A DNA stretch of 64,000 bases. It comes from Flavobacterium alvei. Its GTDB lineage: Bacteria; Bacteroidota; Bacteroidia; Flavobacteriales; Flavobacteriaceae. Numbering within the stretch: the stretch's first letter is position 1; every line of letters begins with the position of its first letter. The position numbers were made by a program, and so were the translations under genes. Positions 55,360 through 64,000 of this stretch are shown piece by piece. The stretch covers positions 124,001 to 188,000 of the forward strand of contig NZ_PQVG01000002.1 of NCBI RefSeq assembly GCF_002920895.1, written 5' to 3'. The notes under the pieces are model-generated. The model was not told the DNA's origin. It was given only the letters and a program-made list of their open reading frames with translations, and ran no database searches.

Positions 55360-55541
55360 ATCCCGAAGCTTCGGGAGAAAAATTAACTGTTTTTAATTTA
55401 CTTTGTCGTTGTGTTAGTTTTGGGAAAATTTTAAAAGTATAATCAACTTAAATCTTTGTAAATTTGCCGATATTAACTCATTCACTGATCACTTTTTCGG
55501 CATTATTGACTAAATACTGAACACTGAATACTGCATACTAA
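55360..55541. repeat. Intergenic repeats between the phosphoesterase gene and truA
   Basis: CCCGAAGCTTCGGG (55363-55376) is a perfect 14-bp palindrome. AATACTGAACACTGAATACT (55513-55532) is a direct repeat of ACTGAA[CT]AC units and is related to the GTTCAGT terminator at 42175. No gene is present in this gap. Confidence 0.6.
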
Positions 55542-55543
55542 CT

Positions 55544-56281
55544 TTGAGGTATTTTATAAAACTAGCTTACAACGGAACCCATTATCACGGATGGCAATGT
55601 CAACCCAATGCATCATCGGTACAAGAAACTTTGAACAAAGCCATTTCGGTCATTTTGAACAACGAAATAAGCCTTATGGGAGCAGGCCGCACAGACACTG
55701 GTGTTCACGCCAAAGAAATGTATGCTCATTTTGATTTTGAAAACCCAATTGATTCCTCGAGTTTAGTTCACAAACTCAATTCCTATTTACCCAAAGACAT
55801 TGTAATTTATGATGTTATTCTGGTTCACGATGAAGCTCATTCTCGTTTTGATGCTATAAAACGAACATATGAATACCATATCAATACTTTTAAAGATGCT
55901 TTTTTGCAAGATGGAAGTTGGTATTTCCACCAAAAATTGGATTTGGACATAATGAACCAAGCTTCGAAATTATTATTCAACCATATTGATTTTCAATGTT
56001 TTTCTAAAGTAAATACCGATGTAAATACTTTTGACTGTACTATTTTTGAAGCCTATTGGAAGCAAGAAAATAACCAAATTATATTCACCATTTCGGCCAA
56101 TCGTTTTTTGAGAAATATGGTTCGCTCTATTGTAGGAACTTTAATTTATGTAGGTTTGCACAAAATTACATTAGAAGATTTTAACTCAATTATAGAAAGT
56201 AAAAGTCGCGAGAAGGCAGGATTTTCTGTGCCAGCACACGGTTTATATTTGACTCAAGTTACTTATGATTACCTAAAATAG
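55544..56281 (+). CDS. truA: tRNA pseudouridine(38-40) synthase
   Basis: 245 residues from a TTG start. The protein must begin here because MRYFIKLAYNGTHYHGWQCQ is the conserved TruA N-terminus and no ATG is available upstream. The catalytic Asp is in MGAGRTDTGVHA. Later motifs are FDAIKRTYEYHI, FLRNMVRSIVGTLI and GFSVPAHGLYL. It converts uridines 38-40 of the tRNA anticodon arm to pseudouridine. The ABC exporter gene follows after a repeat element. Confidence 0.95.
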   Translation: MRYFIKLAYNGTHYHGWQCQPNASSVQETLNKAISVILNNEISLMGAGRTDTGVHAKEMYAHFDFENPIDSSSLVHKLNSYLPKDIVIYDVILVHDEAHSRFDAIKRTYEYHINTFKDAFLQDGSWYFHQKLDLDIMNQASKLLFNHIDFQCFSKVNTDVNTFDCTIFEAYWKQENNQIIFTISANRFLRNMVRSIVGTLIYVGLHKITLEDFNSIIESKSREKAGFSVPAHGLYLTQVTYDYLK

Positions 56282-56362
56282 CCCCGATAGCAGTGAAAAT
56301 CCTTTTTTGTTTTTGCTGCCAAAAACAAAAAAGATTGCAACGAATAGCGGGAAACAGCTCCT
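56282..56362. repeat. Dispersed element with a 13-bp hairpin (CCCCGATAGCAGTGAAAATCC type)
   Basis: The element starts CCCCGATAGCAGTGAAAATC, has a stem CTTTTTTGTTTTT / AAAAACAAAAAAG (56302-56314 and 56321-56333) and continues ATTGCAACGAATAGCGGGAA and ACAGCTCCTA. From memory, elements with this head and tail occur between genes across Flavobacterium genomes. It fills the whole gap between truA and the exporter gene. Confidence 0.65.
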
Positions 56363-56371
56363 AAAAAATAT

Positions 56372-58129
56372 ATGAAAGCAAAAGCATTCGATACAAGATT
56401 ATTCAAAAGAATATTAAAATATACCAAACCTTATCAATTCCGATTTAATGGAGTGATTTTCTTTGCTATTTTCTTATCCGTTTTTGCAGCAGTACGCCCT
56501 TTCATTTTGCAGGGAACTGTTGATACTTACATCAAACCTAAAGACACTTATGGTTTATTGATGTATGTAACTTTGATGGGAGTTACACTAATATTAGAAG
56601 TTGTATCTCAATTTTTCTTTGTTTATTGGGCTAACTGGCTTGGACAAGATATTGTGAAAGACATTCGAAATAAAATGTTCAAACACATTCTGAGTTTCAA
56701 AATGAAATATTTTGACAATGTTCCGGTTGGACAACTTGTGACACGTTCTGTTTCAGATATCGAAGCTATTGCTCGCATTTTCAGTCAAGGATTATTTATG
56801 ATTGCTAGTGATTTGATGAAAATGGCGGTTTGTTTATTGATCATGTTTTGGATGAATTGGCAACTTTCGTTTATTGTAGTTATAGCCATGCCAATATTAG
56901 TTTTCTTCACCCGAATTTTTCAAAGGAAAATGCAAGTTGCTTTTGAAGAAGTGAGAACACAAATTGCCAATCTTAACACTTTTGTACAAGAAAGAGTTAC
57001 CGGAATGAAAATCGTTCAACTCTTTAATCGAGAAGATATTGAATTCGAAAAATTCAAGGCTATCAATCAAAAACACAACAAAGCTTGGATTAAAACCATA
57101 TTATACAACTCTATTTTCTTTCCAATTGCCGATATTATTTCATCCTTAACACTTGCTTTTATTGTTTTATATGGTGGAATTCAAATACTAAATGGAAGCA
57201 CATTTACTACCCTAGGTCAAATGACGGCTTACACGATGTTTATTGCAATGTTATTCAATCCTTTACGTCAAATTGCGGATAAATTCAACGAAATGCAATT
57301 GGGAATGATTGCTGCCAATCGTGTTTTTGATATTCTCGATACTCAAGACCAAATCCAAGATACAGGAACTGTTGAAGCTCCTGTTTTTAAAGGAAATATT
57401 CAATTCAAAGAGGTTCATTTTGGTTACATTGCTAATGAAGAAGTAATAAAAGGTATTGATTTAGATGTAAAAGCAGGACAAACTATAGCCATTGTTGGAG
57501 CAACTGGAGCTGGAAAATCGACAATTATTAACTTATTAAATCGTTTTTATGAAATCAATAGCGGAACGATTTGCATTGACGATCACAACATCGAAAACTA
57601 TACTTTAGGTTCATTGCGCAAGCAAATTGCAGTAGTTTTACAGGATGTTTTTCTTTTTGCCGATACCATTTTCAACAACATAACGCTTAATAATCCTGAT
57701 ATTTCTCGGGAACAAGTTTTGGCAGCAGCCAAAAAAATTGGCGTTCACAAATTCATTATGAGTTTGCCCGATAATTATGATTTTGATGTAAAAGAACGCG
57801 GAGTAATGCTATCTTCTGGCCAACGCCAACTGATTGCTTTTCTTCGTGCCTATGTGAGTAATCCGAGTATTTTAATATTAGACGAAGCCACTTCTTCAAT
57901 CGATACCTATTCGGAAGAATTGATTCAAAAAGCTACTGAAACCATTACAAAAGGAAGGACTTCTATCGTTATCGCCCACCGATTGGTCACTATTCTTAAA
58001 GCCGATAAAATTGTAGTGATGGACAAAGGGTTAATTGTAGAACAAGGAACCCATCAAGAATTAGTAGAAAAAACAGGTGGTTATTACAAAAATTTATATG
58101 ATTCGCAGTTTGTAACAGACGACAATTAA
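56372..58129 (+). CDS. ABC exporter, fused permease and ATPase
   Basis: 585 residues. Six membrane helices (about 20-310) precede an ATPase domain with Walker A GATGAGKST, the signature LSSGQRQLIAF (Ser in place of the second residue Gly) and Walker B ILILDEATSSID, followed by the H-loop VIAHRL. It belongs to the MsbA/MdlB type of half transporters and works as a dimer, exporting lipids, drugs or peptides across the inner membrane. The substrate cannot be read. It follows truA on the same strand after a hairpin-bearing repeat. Confidence 0.94.
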   Translation: MKAKAFDTRLFKRILKYTKPYQFRFNGVIFFAIFLSVFAAVRPFILQGTVDTYIKPKDTYGLLMYVTLMGVTLILEVVSQFFFVYWANWLGQDIVKDIRNKMFKHILSFKMKYFDNVPVGQLVTRSVSDIEAIARIFSQGLFMIASDLMKMAVCLLIMFWMNWQLSFIVVIAMPILVFFTRIFQRKMQVAFEEVRTQIANLNTFVQERVTGMKIVQLFNREDIEFEKFKAINQKHNKAWIKTILYNSIFFPIADIISSLTLAFIVLYGGIQILNGSTFTTLGQMTAYTMFIAMLFNPLRQIADKFNEMQLGMIAANRVFDILDTQDQIQDTGTVEAPVFKGNIQFKEVHFGYIANEEVIKGIDLDVKAGQTIAIVGATGAGKSTIINLLNRFYEINSGTICIDDHNIENYTLGSLRKQIAVVLQDVFLFADTIFNNITLNNPDISREQVLAAAKKIGVHKFIMSLPDNYDFDVKERGVMLSSGQRQLIAFLRAYVSNPSILILDEATSSIDTYSEELIQKATETITKGRTSIVIAHRLVTILKADKIVVMDKGLIVEQGTHQELVEKTGGYYKNLYDSQFVTDDN

Positions 58130-58168
58130 ATTTATATACTTAAATCTTCCAAGTAACTTTACAAATTC

Positions 58169-58714
58169 ATGAAAAAATTCATCAGTTACCTAATCATTAT
58201 AATAACTTATTCTTGTATTCCATTGAAAATTGCCCCAAGCATAGAAGGTGAAAAAATAACAAACGCAAAAAAATTTAAAAAAGACCTTCCAAATTTTTAC
58301 GGATTTATTTTTGAAGACACCAAAAAGGCCAATGAGTTTTACAATTTTATCAATACTAAATATAATTTAAAGCATATTAATGTTGAATCAAATGTTCCAA
58401 TTATCATTAATAACAATACCTATTATTTATCTTTTTTTGAGCGAGAAAGAACCACAAAGACTTTAAATTTGGTTCCAATAGCAATTGATGCAGATAGAAA
58501 CAGCAAAGGAAAAGATCCAATACTAGAAGATCTTTACACCTCTAGAACTGGTTCTTGGTATCTAGTTCTCACTGTAACAGACCCCGAAATAAAAGATTGC
58601 CTTAATCCAAATTATCCGCAACGTGAAGAAATAATAAAACATTTGAAAATGTTAAGAGATGAATATTTTACAACCAGCAATTATATGGAATCCTATTTAA
58701 AAATGAAACCGTAA
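58169..58714 (+). CDS. Lipoprotein of unknown function
   Basis: 181 residues. The signal sequence ends at a lipobox ITYSC (C16). The mature part contains TKKANEFYNFINTKYNL, YYLSFFERERTTKTLNLVP and GSWYLVLTVTDPEIKDCLNPNYP, with no family that I recognise. It follows the exporter gene by 39 bases and may share its transcript. It should be anchored in a membrane facing the periplasm. Confidence 0.75.
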   Translation: MKKFISYLIIIITYSCIPLKIAPSIEGEKITNAKKFKKDLPNFYGFIFEDTKKANEFYNFINTKYNLKHINVESNVPIIINNNTYYLSFFERERTTKTLNLVPIAIDADRNSKGKDPILEDLYTSRTGSWYLVLTVTDPEIKDCLNPNYPQREEIIKHLKMLRDEYFTTSNYMESYLKMKP

Positions 58715-58869
58715 GTTTCTAAATAATTAACAAACTTATGCAAGAGTGGAAGTTTTTTTTAAAATAAATCCTTAATTTTGCCAACTGAAATTAATTTTGA
58801 TAGCTGATCAAAAATGGCACGAGCTTTTGCGACTGCATTTTTACCATAATTTAAATAATAAGAAAAAAA

Positions 58870-60258
58870 ATGAAATACGATGTTATAGTTTTAGGAAGTG
58901 GGCCAGGCGGATATGTAACTGCCATTAGAGCTTCTCAATTAGGCTTTAAAGTTGCCGTAATCGAAAAAGAAAATTTGGGTGGAATTTGTTTGAACTGGGG
59001 TTGTATCCCTACAAAAGCATTGTTGAAATCGGCTCAGGTTTTTGATTACTTAAAACACGCTTCGGATTATGGATTGACTGTTTCATCATTCGATAAAGAT
59101 TTCCCTGCTGTAATTCAACGTAGCCGTAATGTGGCTGCTGGAATGAGCAAAGGCGTTACTTTCTTGATGAAAAAAAATAAAATTGACGTTATTAATGGTT
59201 TTGGAAAAGTAAAACCAGGTAAAAAAATTGACGTTACCGATGCAGCTGGAAAAGTAACAGAATATTCTGCAGACCATATTATTATTGCAACTGGAGCACG
59301 TTCTCGTGAGTTACCTAACTTACCACAAGATGGTGTAAAAGTAATTGGATACCGTCAAGCAATGAGTTTACCTACACAACCTAAAAAGATGATTGTTGTA
59401 GGTTCGGGAGCCATTGGAGTAGAATTTGCACATTTTTACAACTCAATGGGAACAGATGTTACTATTGTGGAGTTTATGCCTAATGTAGTTCCGGTTGAAG
59501 ACGAAGATATTTCAAAAGAATTTGAAAAATCCTTGAAAAAAGCAGGAATCAATGTAATGACAAATTCCTCTGTAGAAAAAATTGACACTTCTGGAGCAGG
59601 TGTGAAAGCATTCGTTAAAACCGCTAAAGGTGAAGAAATTTTAGAAGCTGATATTTTATTATCTGCTGTTGGAATCAAAACCAATATCGAAAACATTGGA
59701 TTGGAAGAAGTAGGAATAGCTGTTGATAGAGATAAAATCTTGGTAAACGCCTACAACCAAACCAATATTCCGGGTTATTATGCCATTGGTGACGTAACTC
59801 CAGGTCAAGCTTTGGCACACGTTGCTTCTGCTGAAGGAATTAACTGTGTGGAGAAAATTGCTGGTCTTCATGTGGATCCAATCGATTACGGAAACGTTCC
59901 GGGTTGTACTTATGCTACACCAGAAATTGCTTCTGTTGGTTTGACTGAAAAAGCAGCAAAAGAAAAAGGATATGAATTGAAAATTGGAAAATTCCCATTC
60001 TCAGCCTCTGGAAAAGCTAAAGCTGCCGGTGCTGCCGACGGATTTGTAAAAGTAATTTTCGATGCTAAATACGGAGAATGGTTAGGTTGCCATATGATTG
60101 GTGCTGGTGTTACGGATATGATTGCAGAAGCAGTTGTAGCTCGTAAACTAGAAACTACAGGTCACGAAATCTTAAAATCGATTCACCCTCACCCAACAAT
60201 GAGTGAAGCAGTTATGGAAGCCGTTGCTGCTGCTTATGGAGAAGTAATTCACTTGTAA
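58870..60258 (+). CDS. lpdA: Dihydrolipoyl dehydrogenase
   Basis: 462 residues, typical length. FAD-binding GSGPGGYVTAIRA (9-21), redox disulfide GGICLNWGCIPTKALL, NAD-binding VVGSGAIGVEFAHFYNSMG and the dimer-interface active-site motif HPHPTMSEAVMEA are all intact. It is the E3 component of pyruvate and 2-oxoglutarate dehydrogenase complexes and of glycine cleavage, reoxidising dihydrolipoyl groups with NAD+. The E1/E2 genes are not adjacent. TAATTTTG boxes are at 58773 and 58792. Confidence 0.97.
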   Translation: MKYDVIVLGSGPGGYVTAIRASQLGFKVAVIEKENLGGICLNWGCIPTKALLKSAQVFDYLKHASDYGLTVSSFDKDFPAVIQRSRNVAAGMSKGVTFLMKKNKIDVINGFGKVKPGKKIDVTDAAGKVTEYSADHIIIATGARSRELPNLPQDGVKVIGYRQAMSLPTQPKKMIVVGSGAIGVEFAHFYNSMGTDVTIVEFMPNVVPVEDEDISKEFEKSLKKAGINVMTNSSVEKIDTSGAGVKAFVKTAKGEEILEADILLSAVGIKTNIENIGLEEVGIAVDRDKILVNAYNQTNIPGYYAIGDVTPGQALAHVASAEGINCVEKIAGLHVDPIDYGNVPGCTYATPEIASVGLTEKAAKEKGYELKIGKFPFSASGKAKAAGAADGFVKVIFDAKYGEWLGCHMIGAGVTDMIAEAVVARKLETTGHEILKSIHPHPTMSEAVMEAVAAAYGEVIHL

Positions 60259-60280
60259 TATCAGATTACTTAAAATATTG

Positions 60281-60318
60281 AAATCCGTTTTGTTAAAGCA
60301 AAGCGGATTTTTTTTACG
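60281..60318 (+). terminator. Terminator after lpdA
   Basis: Stem AAATCCGTTTTG / CAAAGCGGATTT with one G-U pair, 6-base loop and a T-run. It is nearly the same as the one at 61055. Confidence 0.85.
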
Positions 60319-60546
60319 GCAAATTTTCTTGTTATTAAATATAATTCAGTAAATTTGATAGACCCTAATCACTTAATTAAAACAATATATACCAATAAGT
60401 TATCAAATCCCCCCACTCTTTTGATTGTATTCCTATTAATTGATTTCGTATTGCATTTTTAGTTTCATAAAAAAAATAAATCATTATTTGAGAGTCATCA
60501 AATTCTCAAACTATTAAAATAATTTATTAACCCAAAAAACTTTATT

Positions 60547-61041
60547 ATGAAAAAAATGAATTTTATCAAAATCATTTTAGCTGCACTGATTTTAATTAGT
60601 TTCAGTTGTAAAAAAGCAGCAGAATCTATTGAAACTGCAAAAACCACCTTTGATTTGGAAGCAGCAAAATCAGCGATTGAATCTGCAGGCGAAAACTTTG
60701 TTATTGCTTTTAACAAAGGAGATTCTATTGGGCTTGCAAATTGTTATACCACCGATGCCAAAATGATGGGGCCAAACGAAAAATCAATAATTGGAAGACC
60801 AGCCATTCAAAAGGTATTCAGTAGTTGGATTAAATCAGGAACGCCTACTTTCACCATGAAAACAATTGAAGTTTGGGGCAATGAAGACCTAATGGCTGCC
60901 GAAGAAGAATGGACTTTTTCAGATAAAAATGGAAAAATTCTTGACTCTGGAAAATCAATTGAACTTTTTAAAATGGAAGATGGAAAATGGCGTCTCTACC
61001 GTGATTGCTATAATTCTGACATGCCAATTCCTAAAAAATAA
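60547..61041 (+). CDS. DUF4440/SnoaL-like lipoprotein
   Basis: 164 residues. Lipobox ISFSCKKAAE (C21). The mature domain (about 45-160) has the NTF2/SnoaL cone fold pattern: AGENFVIAFNKGDSIGLANC, YTTDAKMMGPNEKSIIGRPA, WGNEDLMAAEEEWTF and LFKMEDGKWRLYRDCYNSD. DUF4440 proteins of this type are often secreted and bind or convert small molecules; no catalytic role is clear. It is a single gene placed between two matching terminators. Confidence 0.85.
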   Translation: MKKMNFIKIILAALILISFSCKKAAESIETAKTTFDLEAAKSAIESAGENFVIAFNKGDSIGLANCYTTDAKMMGPNEKSIIGRPAIQKVFSSWIKSGTPTFTMKTIEVWGNEDLMAAEEEWTFSDKNGKILDSGKSIELFKMEDGKWRLYRDCYNSDMPIPKK

Positions 61042-61054
61042 GAAAATTTGACAT

Positions 61055-61095
61055 AAAAAAATCCGTTTTGTTTGGTTACAAAACGGATTTTTTTT
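61055..61095. terminator. Bidirectional terminator after the DUF4440 gene
   Basis: Stem AAAAATCCGTTTTG / CAAAACGGATTTTT, perfect, 8-base loop, with A and T runs on both sides. It serves the plus-strand gene and the converging gene at 61110-61415. Confidence 0.88.
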
Positions 61096-61109
61096 GAAAT
61101 ACGAAATGA

Positions 61110-61415
61110 TTAAGCCATAAACAAAACTTTCTTCTCATGGCTGTATAAAACCAAATCATAAGGAACATATTCAGAAATTATTTTTTCTGAAGCATCATCA
61201 AATACCATTTGATTGTATTTTCTAAACAAGTAAATTTCTTTTAGACAATTATACAAACTCTGATGAATTAATGTTGTAAAAGTTGGTATTTGCTTGTCAC
61301 CTACCAATAATTCTAATTGATAATTTGAACTACTTTTCGAAAGATTGTTCCCGATAATTCTTATCGAAAATTTTGTTGGAATTTCTTTTTCCTTCCCTTG
61401 ATACTGTACTATCAT
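61110..61415 (-). CDS. Small protein of unknown function
   Basis: 101 residues with no signal peptide or membrane segment. I recognise no family. The start MIVQYQGKEKEIPTKF and the middle LELLVGDKQIPTFTTLIHQS suggest a small alpha/beta fold. Support for a real gene comes from its own ATG, a stop close to a strong terminator, and a codon pattern like its neighbours. It could be a regulator, but nothing shows this. Confidence 0.6.
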   Translation of the reverse strand: MIVQYQGKEKEIPTKFSIRIIGNNLSKSSSNYQLELLVGDKQIPTFTTLIHQSLYNCLKEIYLFRKYNQMVFDDASEKIISEYVPYDLVLYSHEKKVLFMA

Positions 61416-61830
61416 AATTAAATAAATTTTAATGTTATTAAATTAAAAAACCAAAATTTTATTGGTTGAATGCTACTCAAACTACTCAAAAAAAAATATA
61501 AGAAAATCAAAAAAAAAGAGCTCCTTAAATAATTCATTTGAAACAAAACTACTAAATAAATCATTTCAAAACTCACATAAAAGAATAAAACTTTCACAAA
61601 TAATTTCGAACTTTATAAATAATCTAGACTACTAATTCTACTAAAAATACTTTATAATTATTTTTAAATTAATTGATTTCAAAAAACGCAATTTATCATT
61701 TCAATTTTTAGGACTATTGTGGATTTATACCGTTAAATCGCTATTTTTTTTGAATGCCAAATAAAATTTAATAACTCATGAAAATTTTATGTTTTAACAT
61801 TGATTTTCGATTCTATTTTTAACCAAAACA
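61416..61830. other. AT-rich gap without a recognisable gene
   Basis: 415 bases of very AT-rich DNA upstream of the minus-strand 101-residue gene. On the minus strand TAGTTTTG (61544-61551) fits a -7 box but is 129 bases from the start codon. I see no RNA gene, hairpin terminator or repeat in it. Confidence 0.5.
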
Positions 61831-63603
61831 TTAAATCACCCCCATTTTTTGCATCAAAAAAGTAGCACTTTTATTTTTACAAATACCGTTTCTTAGTTTA
61901 TAGTCAAAAAACAATTCATTGTCTCTAATTTCGACTTCAAAGCATTGATTGGTCAAAATTTCGGGATAAGAATTGGTGGTCAAACACACTTCAATATCGT
62001 GGGTGGCAATGGCTCCAATGGCTTTTTGGGCAATTATCTTTTTGACCACTTCAATCGTTCCGTTGCGCTTGTCGTCGGAATTGGTGCCACGCAAAATTTC
62101 ATCCAACAGGACAAAAGCCGGTTTTTCTTCCAAGACGTTCATAATTTGTTTTAAGCGTTTAATTTCCGCAAAAAAGTAGGATTCGCTGTCGGACAATGAA
62201 TCGGATAATCGCATTGAAACTAACACTGGCAAAGGATGAACCGTAGCTTTCGAAGCACAAACTACCGAACCCATTCCGCTCAAAACCATATTGATGCCCA
62301 AACTCCTCAAAAAAGTACTTTTACCAGACATATTCGAACCCGTCAAAATCACAAACGATTGAGGATAAAAATACGTATCATTGCCTACTCTAGTTGCTGG
62401 ATTCAACAGTGGATGTCCCAAATCTTTAAACCCTATTTTATACTCTGAATTGATTTCAGGAAAAACAAAATCGGGATTGTTGTGCGCCAAATTCGCCAAA
62501 CTATTGAGCATCTCGAATTCACCAATTACAATAACCCATTGTTCCAATTGAGTTGAATAATTGATTTTCCAATTCAAAATTGATTTCAAAACATGTAAGT
62601 GATACAAAAAAGTTCCATTAAACAAGGTAGCTACAACAATATTTGCGATAGTGTCCATACTCGAAAACAGCTCTGACAACTTTTTTAAATGTGTACTTGC
62701 TGTAGTATGATTGCTTATTAACTGCCTTCTTAGATCGTTCAGTTTTTTTGACTGAAACGTTTCGCCTTCAATTTTCTTTAGCAATAAACTATACTGTTTA
62801 ATGACTTTATCCACCCTATCTGCTTTTGCAATTTCAGATTGAATTCGTTTAAGTAGCTTTCCAACAACCATTAAATTAGCAATAAAGACATAAGCAAGAA
62901 AAGACAGCAAAATGGTTTTCGATGTCAGGTAATAACCTACTGAAAGTCCTAAAAACAAAGTGGGCAACGCAAACGAAAGTACTAGTATAAACTTAGACAA
63001 GCTATTGTTTTTAAACGAATTCCAATGCAATAAAGATTCATAAACATTTTTTGAATCATTGCTTATTGTTGCCAAAGCAAAAAATTCCTGACGCCAATCC
63101 AATTTGGTTTTGAGTTCGTTTATGGCTTCCTGATTTTCGAGAATAGCTTCATTACTATTCAAAATCAATAATTGATTGGCCAATGTTTTTTTACCAATAA
63201 AAGTAGCCGTCCTATTCAAGTTTTGAAACAAGGAATGTTCCCCAAAAATATCCAAATCATAAGCATATGGATGATGAAAATCATTGAATTCTATTCCGTT
63301 TTCAAATGGGATTTTTTCTCTTTTCAGATACAAAATTTCATTTTTATTGATGGTTAAAAGAGTCGAAGTCAATTGTTTTTGAAAAGACAAACGGCTATGA
63401 ATTCGCATCAAAAAAACAAAGCAAACAAAAGATAAAAACGCAGCAATAGCATAGAAAATCTCGCTATTTTTGATATAATTAAACAAGAAAAACAAACTAG
63501 CAAAAACACTTAAAATCCGTAAAATGCTAATGGTATTGTATTTGGTATTAATTTTTTCGAGAGCTTGAGAATAATGGGTAATTTTATTTTGATAGAGATT
63601 CAT
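61831..63603 (-). CDS. Membrane-anchored MutS-like ATPase
   Basis: 590 residues from the ATG at 63603; a TTG eight codons earlier is less likely. Two hydrophobic segments lie near residues 27-70 and a further pair near 205-245. The MutS domain V ATPase follows: Walker A LTGSNMSGKSTFLRSLG, then LSDSESYFFAEIKRL and Walker B VLLDEILRGTNSDDKRNGT, with IATHDIEVC. It lacks the mismatch-binding domain I of MutS and the Smr domain of MutS2, so it is not a mismatch-repair enzyme in the usual sense. This membrane class is common in Bacteroidota, but the role is unknown. Confidence 0.87.
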   Translation of the reverse strand: MNLYQNKITHYSQALEKINTKYNTISILRILSVFASLFFLFNYIKNSEIFYAIAAFLSFVCFVFLMRIHSRLSFQKQLTSTLLTINKNEILYLKREKIPFENGIEFNDFHHPYAYDLDIFGEHSLFQNLNRTATFIGKKTLANQLLILNSNEAILENQEAINELKTKLDWRQEFFALATISNDSKNVYESLLHWNSFKNNSLSKFILVLSFALPTLFLGLSVGYYLTSKTILLSFLAYVFIANLMVVGKLLKRIQSEIAKADRVDKVIKQYSLLLKKIEGETFQSKKLNDLRRQLISNHTTASTHLKKLSELFSSMDTIANIVVATLFNGTFLYHLHVLKSILNWKINYSTQLEQWVIVIGEFEMLNSLANLAHNNPDFVFPEINSEYKIGFKDLGHPLLNPATRVGNDTYFYPQSFVILTGSNMSGKSTFLRSLGINMVLSGMGSVVCASKATVHPLPVLVSMRLSDSLSDSESYFFAEIKRLKQIMNVLEEKPAFVLLDEILRGTNSDDKRNGTIEVVKKIIAQKAIGAIATHDIEVCLTTNSYPEILTNQCFEVEIRDNELFFDYKLRNGICKNKSATFLMQKMGVI

Positions 63604-63783
63604 TTTCTTGATTTCAATGGAATACAAATATAGGTCTCATTCTGCTTAAATCAGTTACATATTTTCAAATAATCGTTTTTAAACTTATGCCTAATCATCA
63701 TATAAAACGAATGTTTTTATTAAAATTATTTTCTACATTTGTATGGAAAGGCCAATGCTTTTCGTGTTTAAAAAAATAAAACT

Positions 63784-64000
63784 ATGCAAAACATTCCCAG
63801 TGTTGACTTGCGTGATTTCCTTTCGGATGACCCGAAACGTAAACAAAAATTTGTAAATGAAATCGGAAGTGCCTTTGAAGAAATTGGCTTTGTAGCCTTA
63901 AAAGGCCATTTTTTAAACGACCAATTGGTCGAAGAGTTGTATGGCGAAATCAGAAACTTTTTTGCCTTGCCATTAGAAACCAAACACGGTTATGAAATCC
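63784..64000 (+). CDS. Isopenicillin N synthase-like 2OG-Fe(II) oxygenase (3' end outside window)
   Basis: The first 72 residues are visible: MQNIPSVDLRDFLS, KFVNEIGSAFEEIGFVALKG and FFALPLETKHGYEI. This is the N-terminal DIOX_N domain of the isopenicillin N synthase/2-oxoglutarate oxygenase family. The iron- and 2OG-binding residues lie beyond the end. TACATTTG at 63734-63741 fits a -7 box. The gene is divergent from the MutS-like gene. Substrate unknown. Confidence 0.85.
   Translation, partial: MQNIPSVDLRDFLSDDPKRKQKFVNEIGSAFEEIGFVALKGHFLNDQLVEELYGEIRNFFALPLETKHGYEI

Noticed and set aside
1..64000. tRNA, rRNA, riboswitch or origin of replication
   Set aside because: I found no cloverleaf with a conserved T-loop (GGTTCGAATC type), no rRNA text, no aptamer-like conserved leader and no DnaA-box cluster by eye. 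A covariance-model search would be needed to exclude short RNAs.

Overview
The window looks like a chromosomal segment of a Flavobacterium-type member of the Bacteroidota. The evidence is low G+C, type IX secretion (T9SS) sorting domains of type A and type B, a FecR/TonB-receptor pair, many small lipoproteins, promoters of the TTG-N(19-22)-TAnnTTTG type instead of sigma70 boxes, and the families DUF3810, DUF4293, DUF5777, DUF3857 and DUF2795. No tRNA, rRNA, CRISPR array, transposase or prophage was found.

Layout. 1-3 kb: end of a FecR anti-sigma factor followed directly by its STN-domain TonB receptor. 3-10.5 kb: a redox cluster with two diheme lipoproteins (minus strand), then on the plus strand an OB-fold protein, a DUF5777 beta-barrel, a monoheme lipoprotein, a YceI protein and two T9SS-exported DUF2271 proteins. 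An ApbE flavin transferase lies on the minus strand between the two DUF2271 genes. 10.6-21 kb: argS, a 1422-residue T9SS type B surface protein, fabH, a secreted protein and an Uup-like ABC-F ATPase. 21.2-24 kb: a variable stretch with an orphan gene, a repeat-flanked lipoprotein gene and a Fic protein with its own apparent operator. 24-39 kb: a GH105 hydrolase, a pyrophosphate-type PEP carboxykinase, an FKBP isomerase, a POTRA-less Omp85 barrel, a zinc-ribbon SDR, an O-methyltransferase, a LolD/MacB-like ATPase, a cobalamin adenosyltransferase, a DUF2795 protein and secA. 39.3-41.8 kb: a PLD-TPR protein and an AbiGi/DUF2971-like protein, a possible defence islet bounded by two similar terminators. 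42-64 kb: housekeeping genes (pepD, DUF3810, an ECF sigma factor with a membrane partner, PlsC, Nudix, two DUF3857 proteins, rho, DUF4293, a phosphodiesterase, truA, an ABC exporter, lpdA, a DUF4440 lipoprotein, a MutS-like membrane ATPase) and the start of a 2OG-Fe(II) oxygenase.

The most interesting system is the 3-10.5 kb cluster. Both DUF2271 proteins carry a [ST]GAT motif like the threonine acceptor that ApbE modifies with FMN in NqrC/RnfG. Together with a predicted quinone-binding YceI, c-type heme lipoproteins and an outer-membrane barrel, they could form a cell-surface flavin/heme electron-transfer chain exported by T9SS. This is an inference from motifs and context. Intergenic regions are also rich in dispersed inverted repeats of several families, some of which clearly act as terminators.
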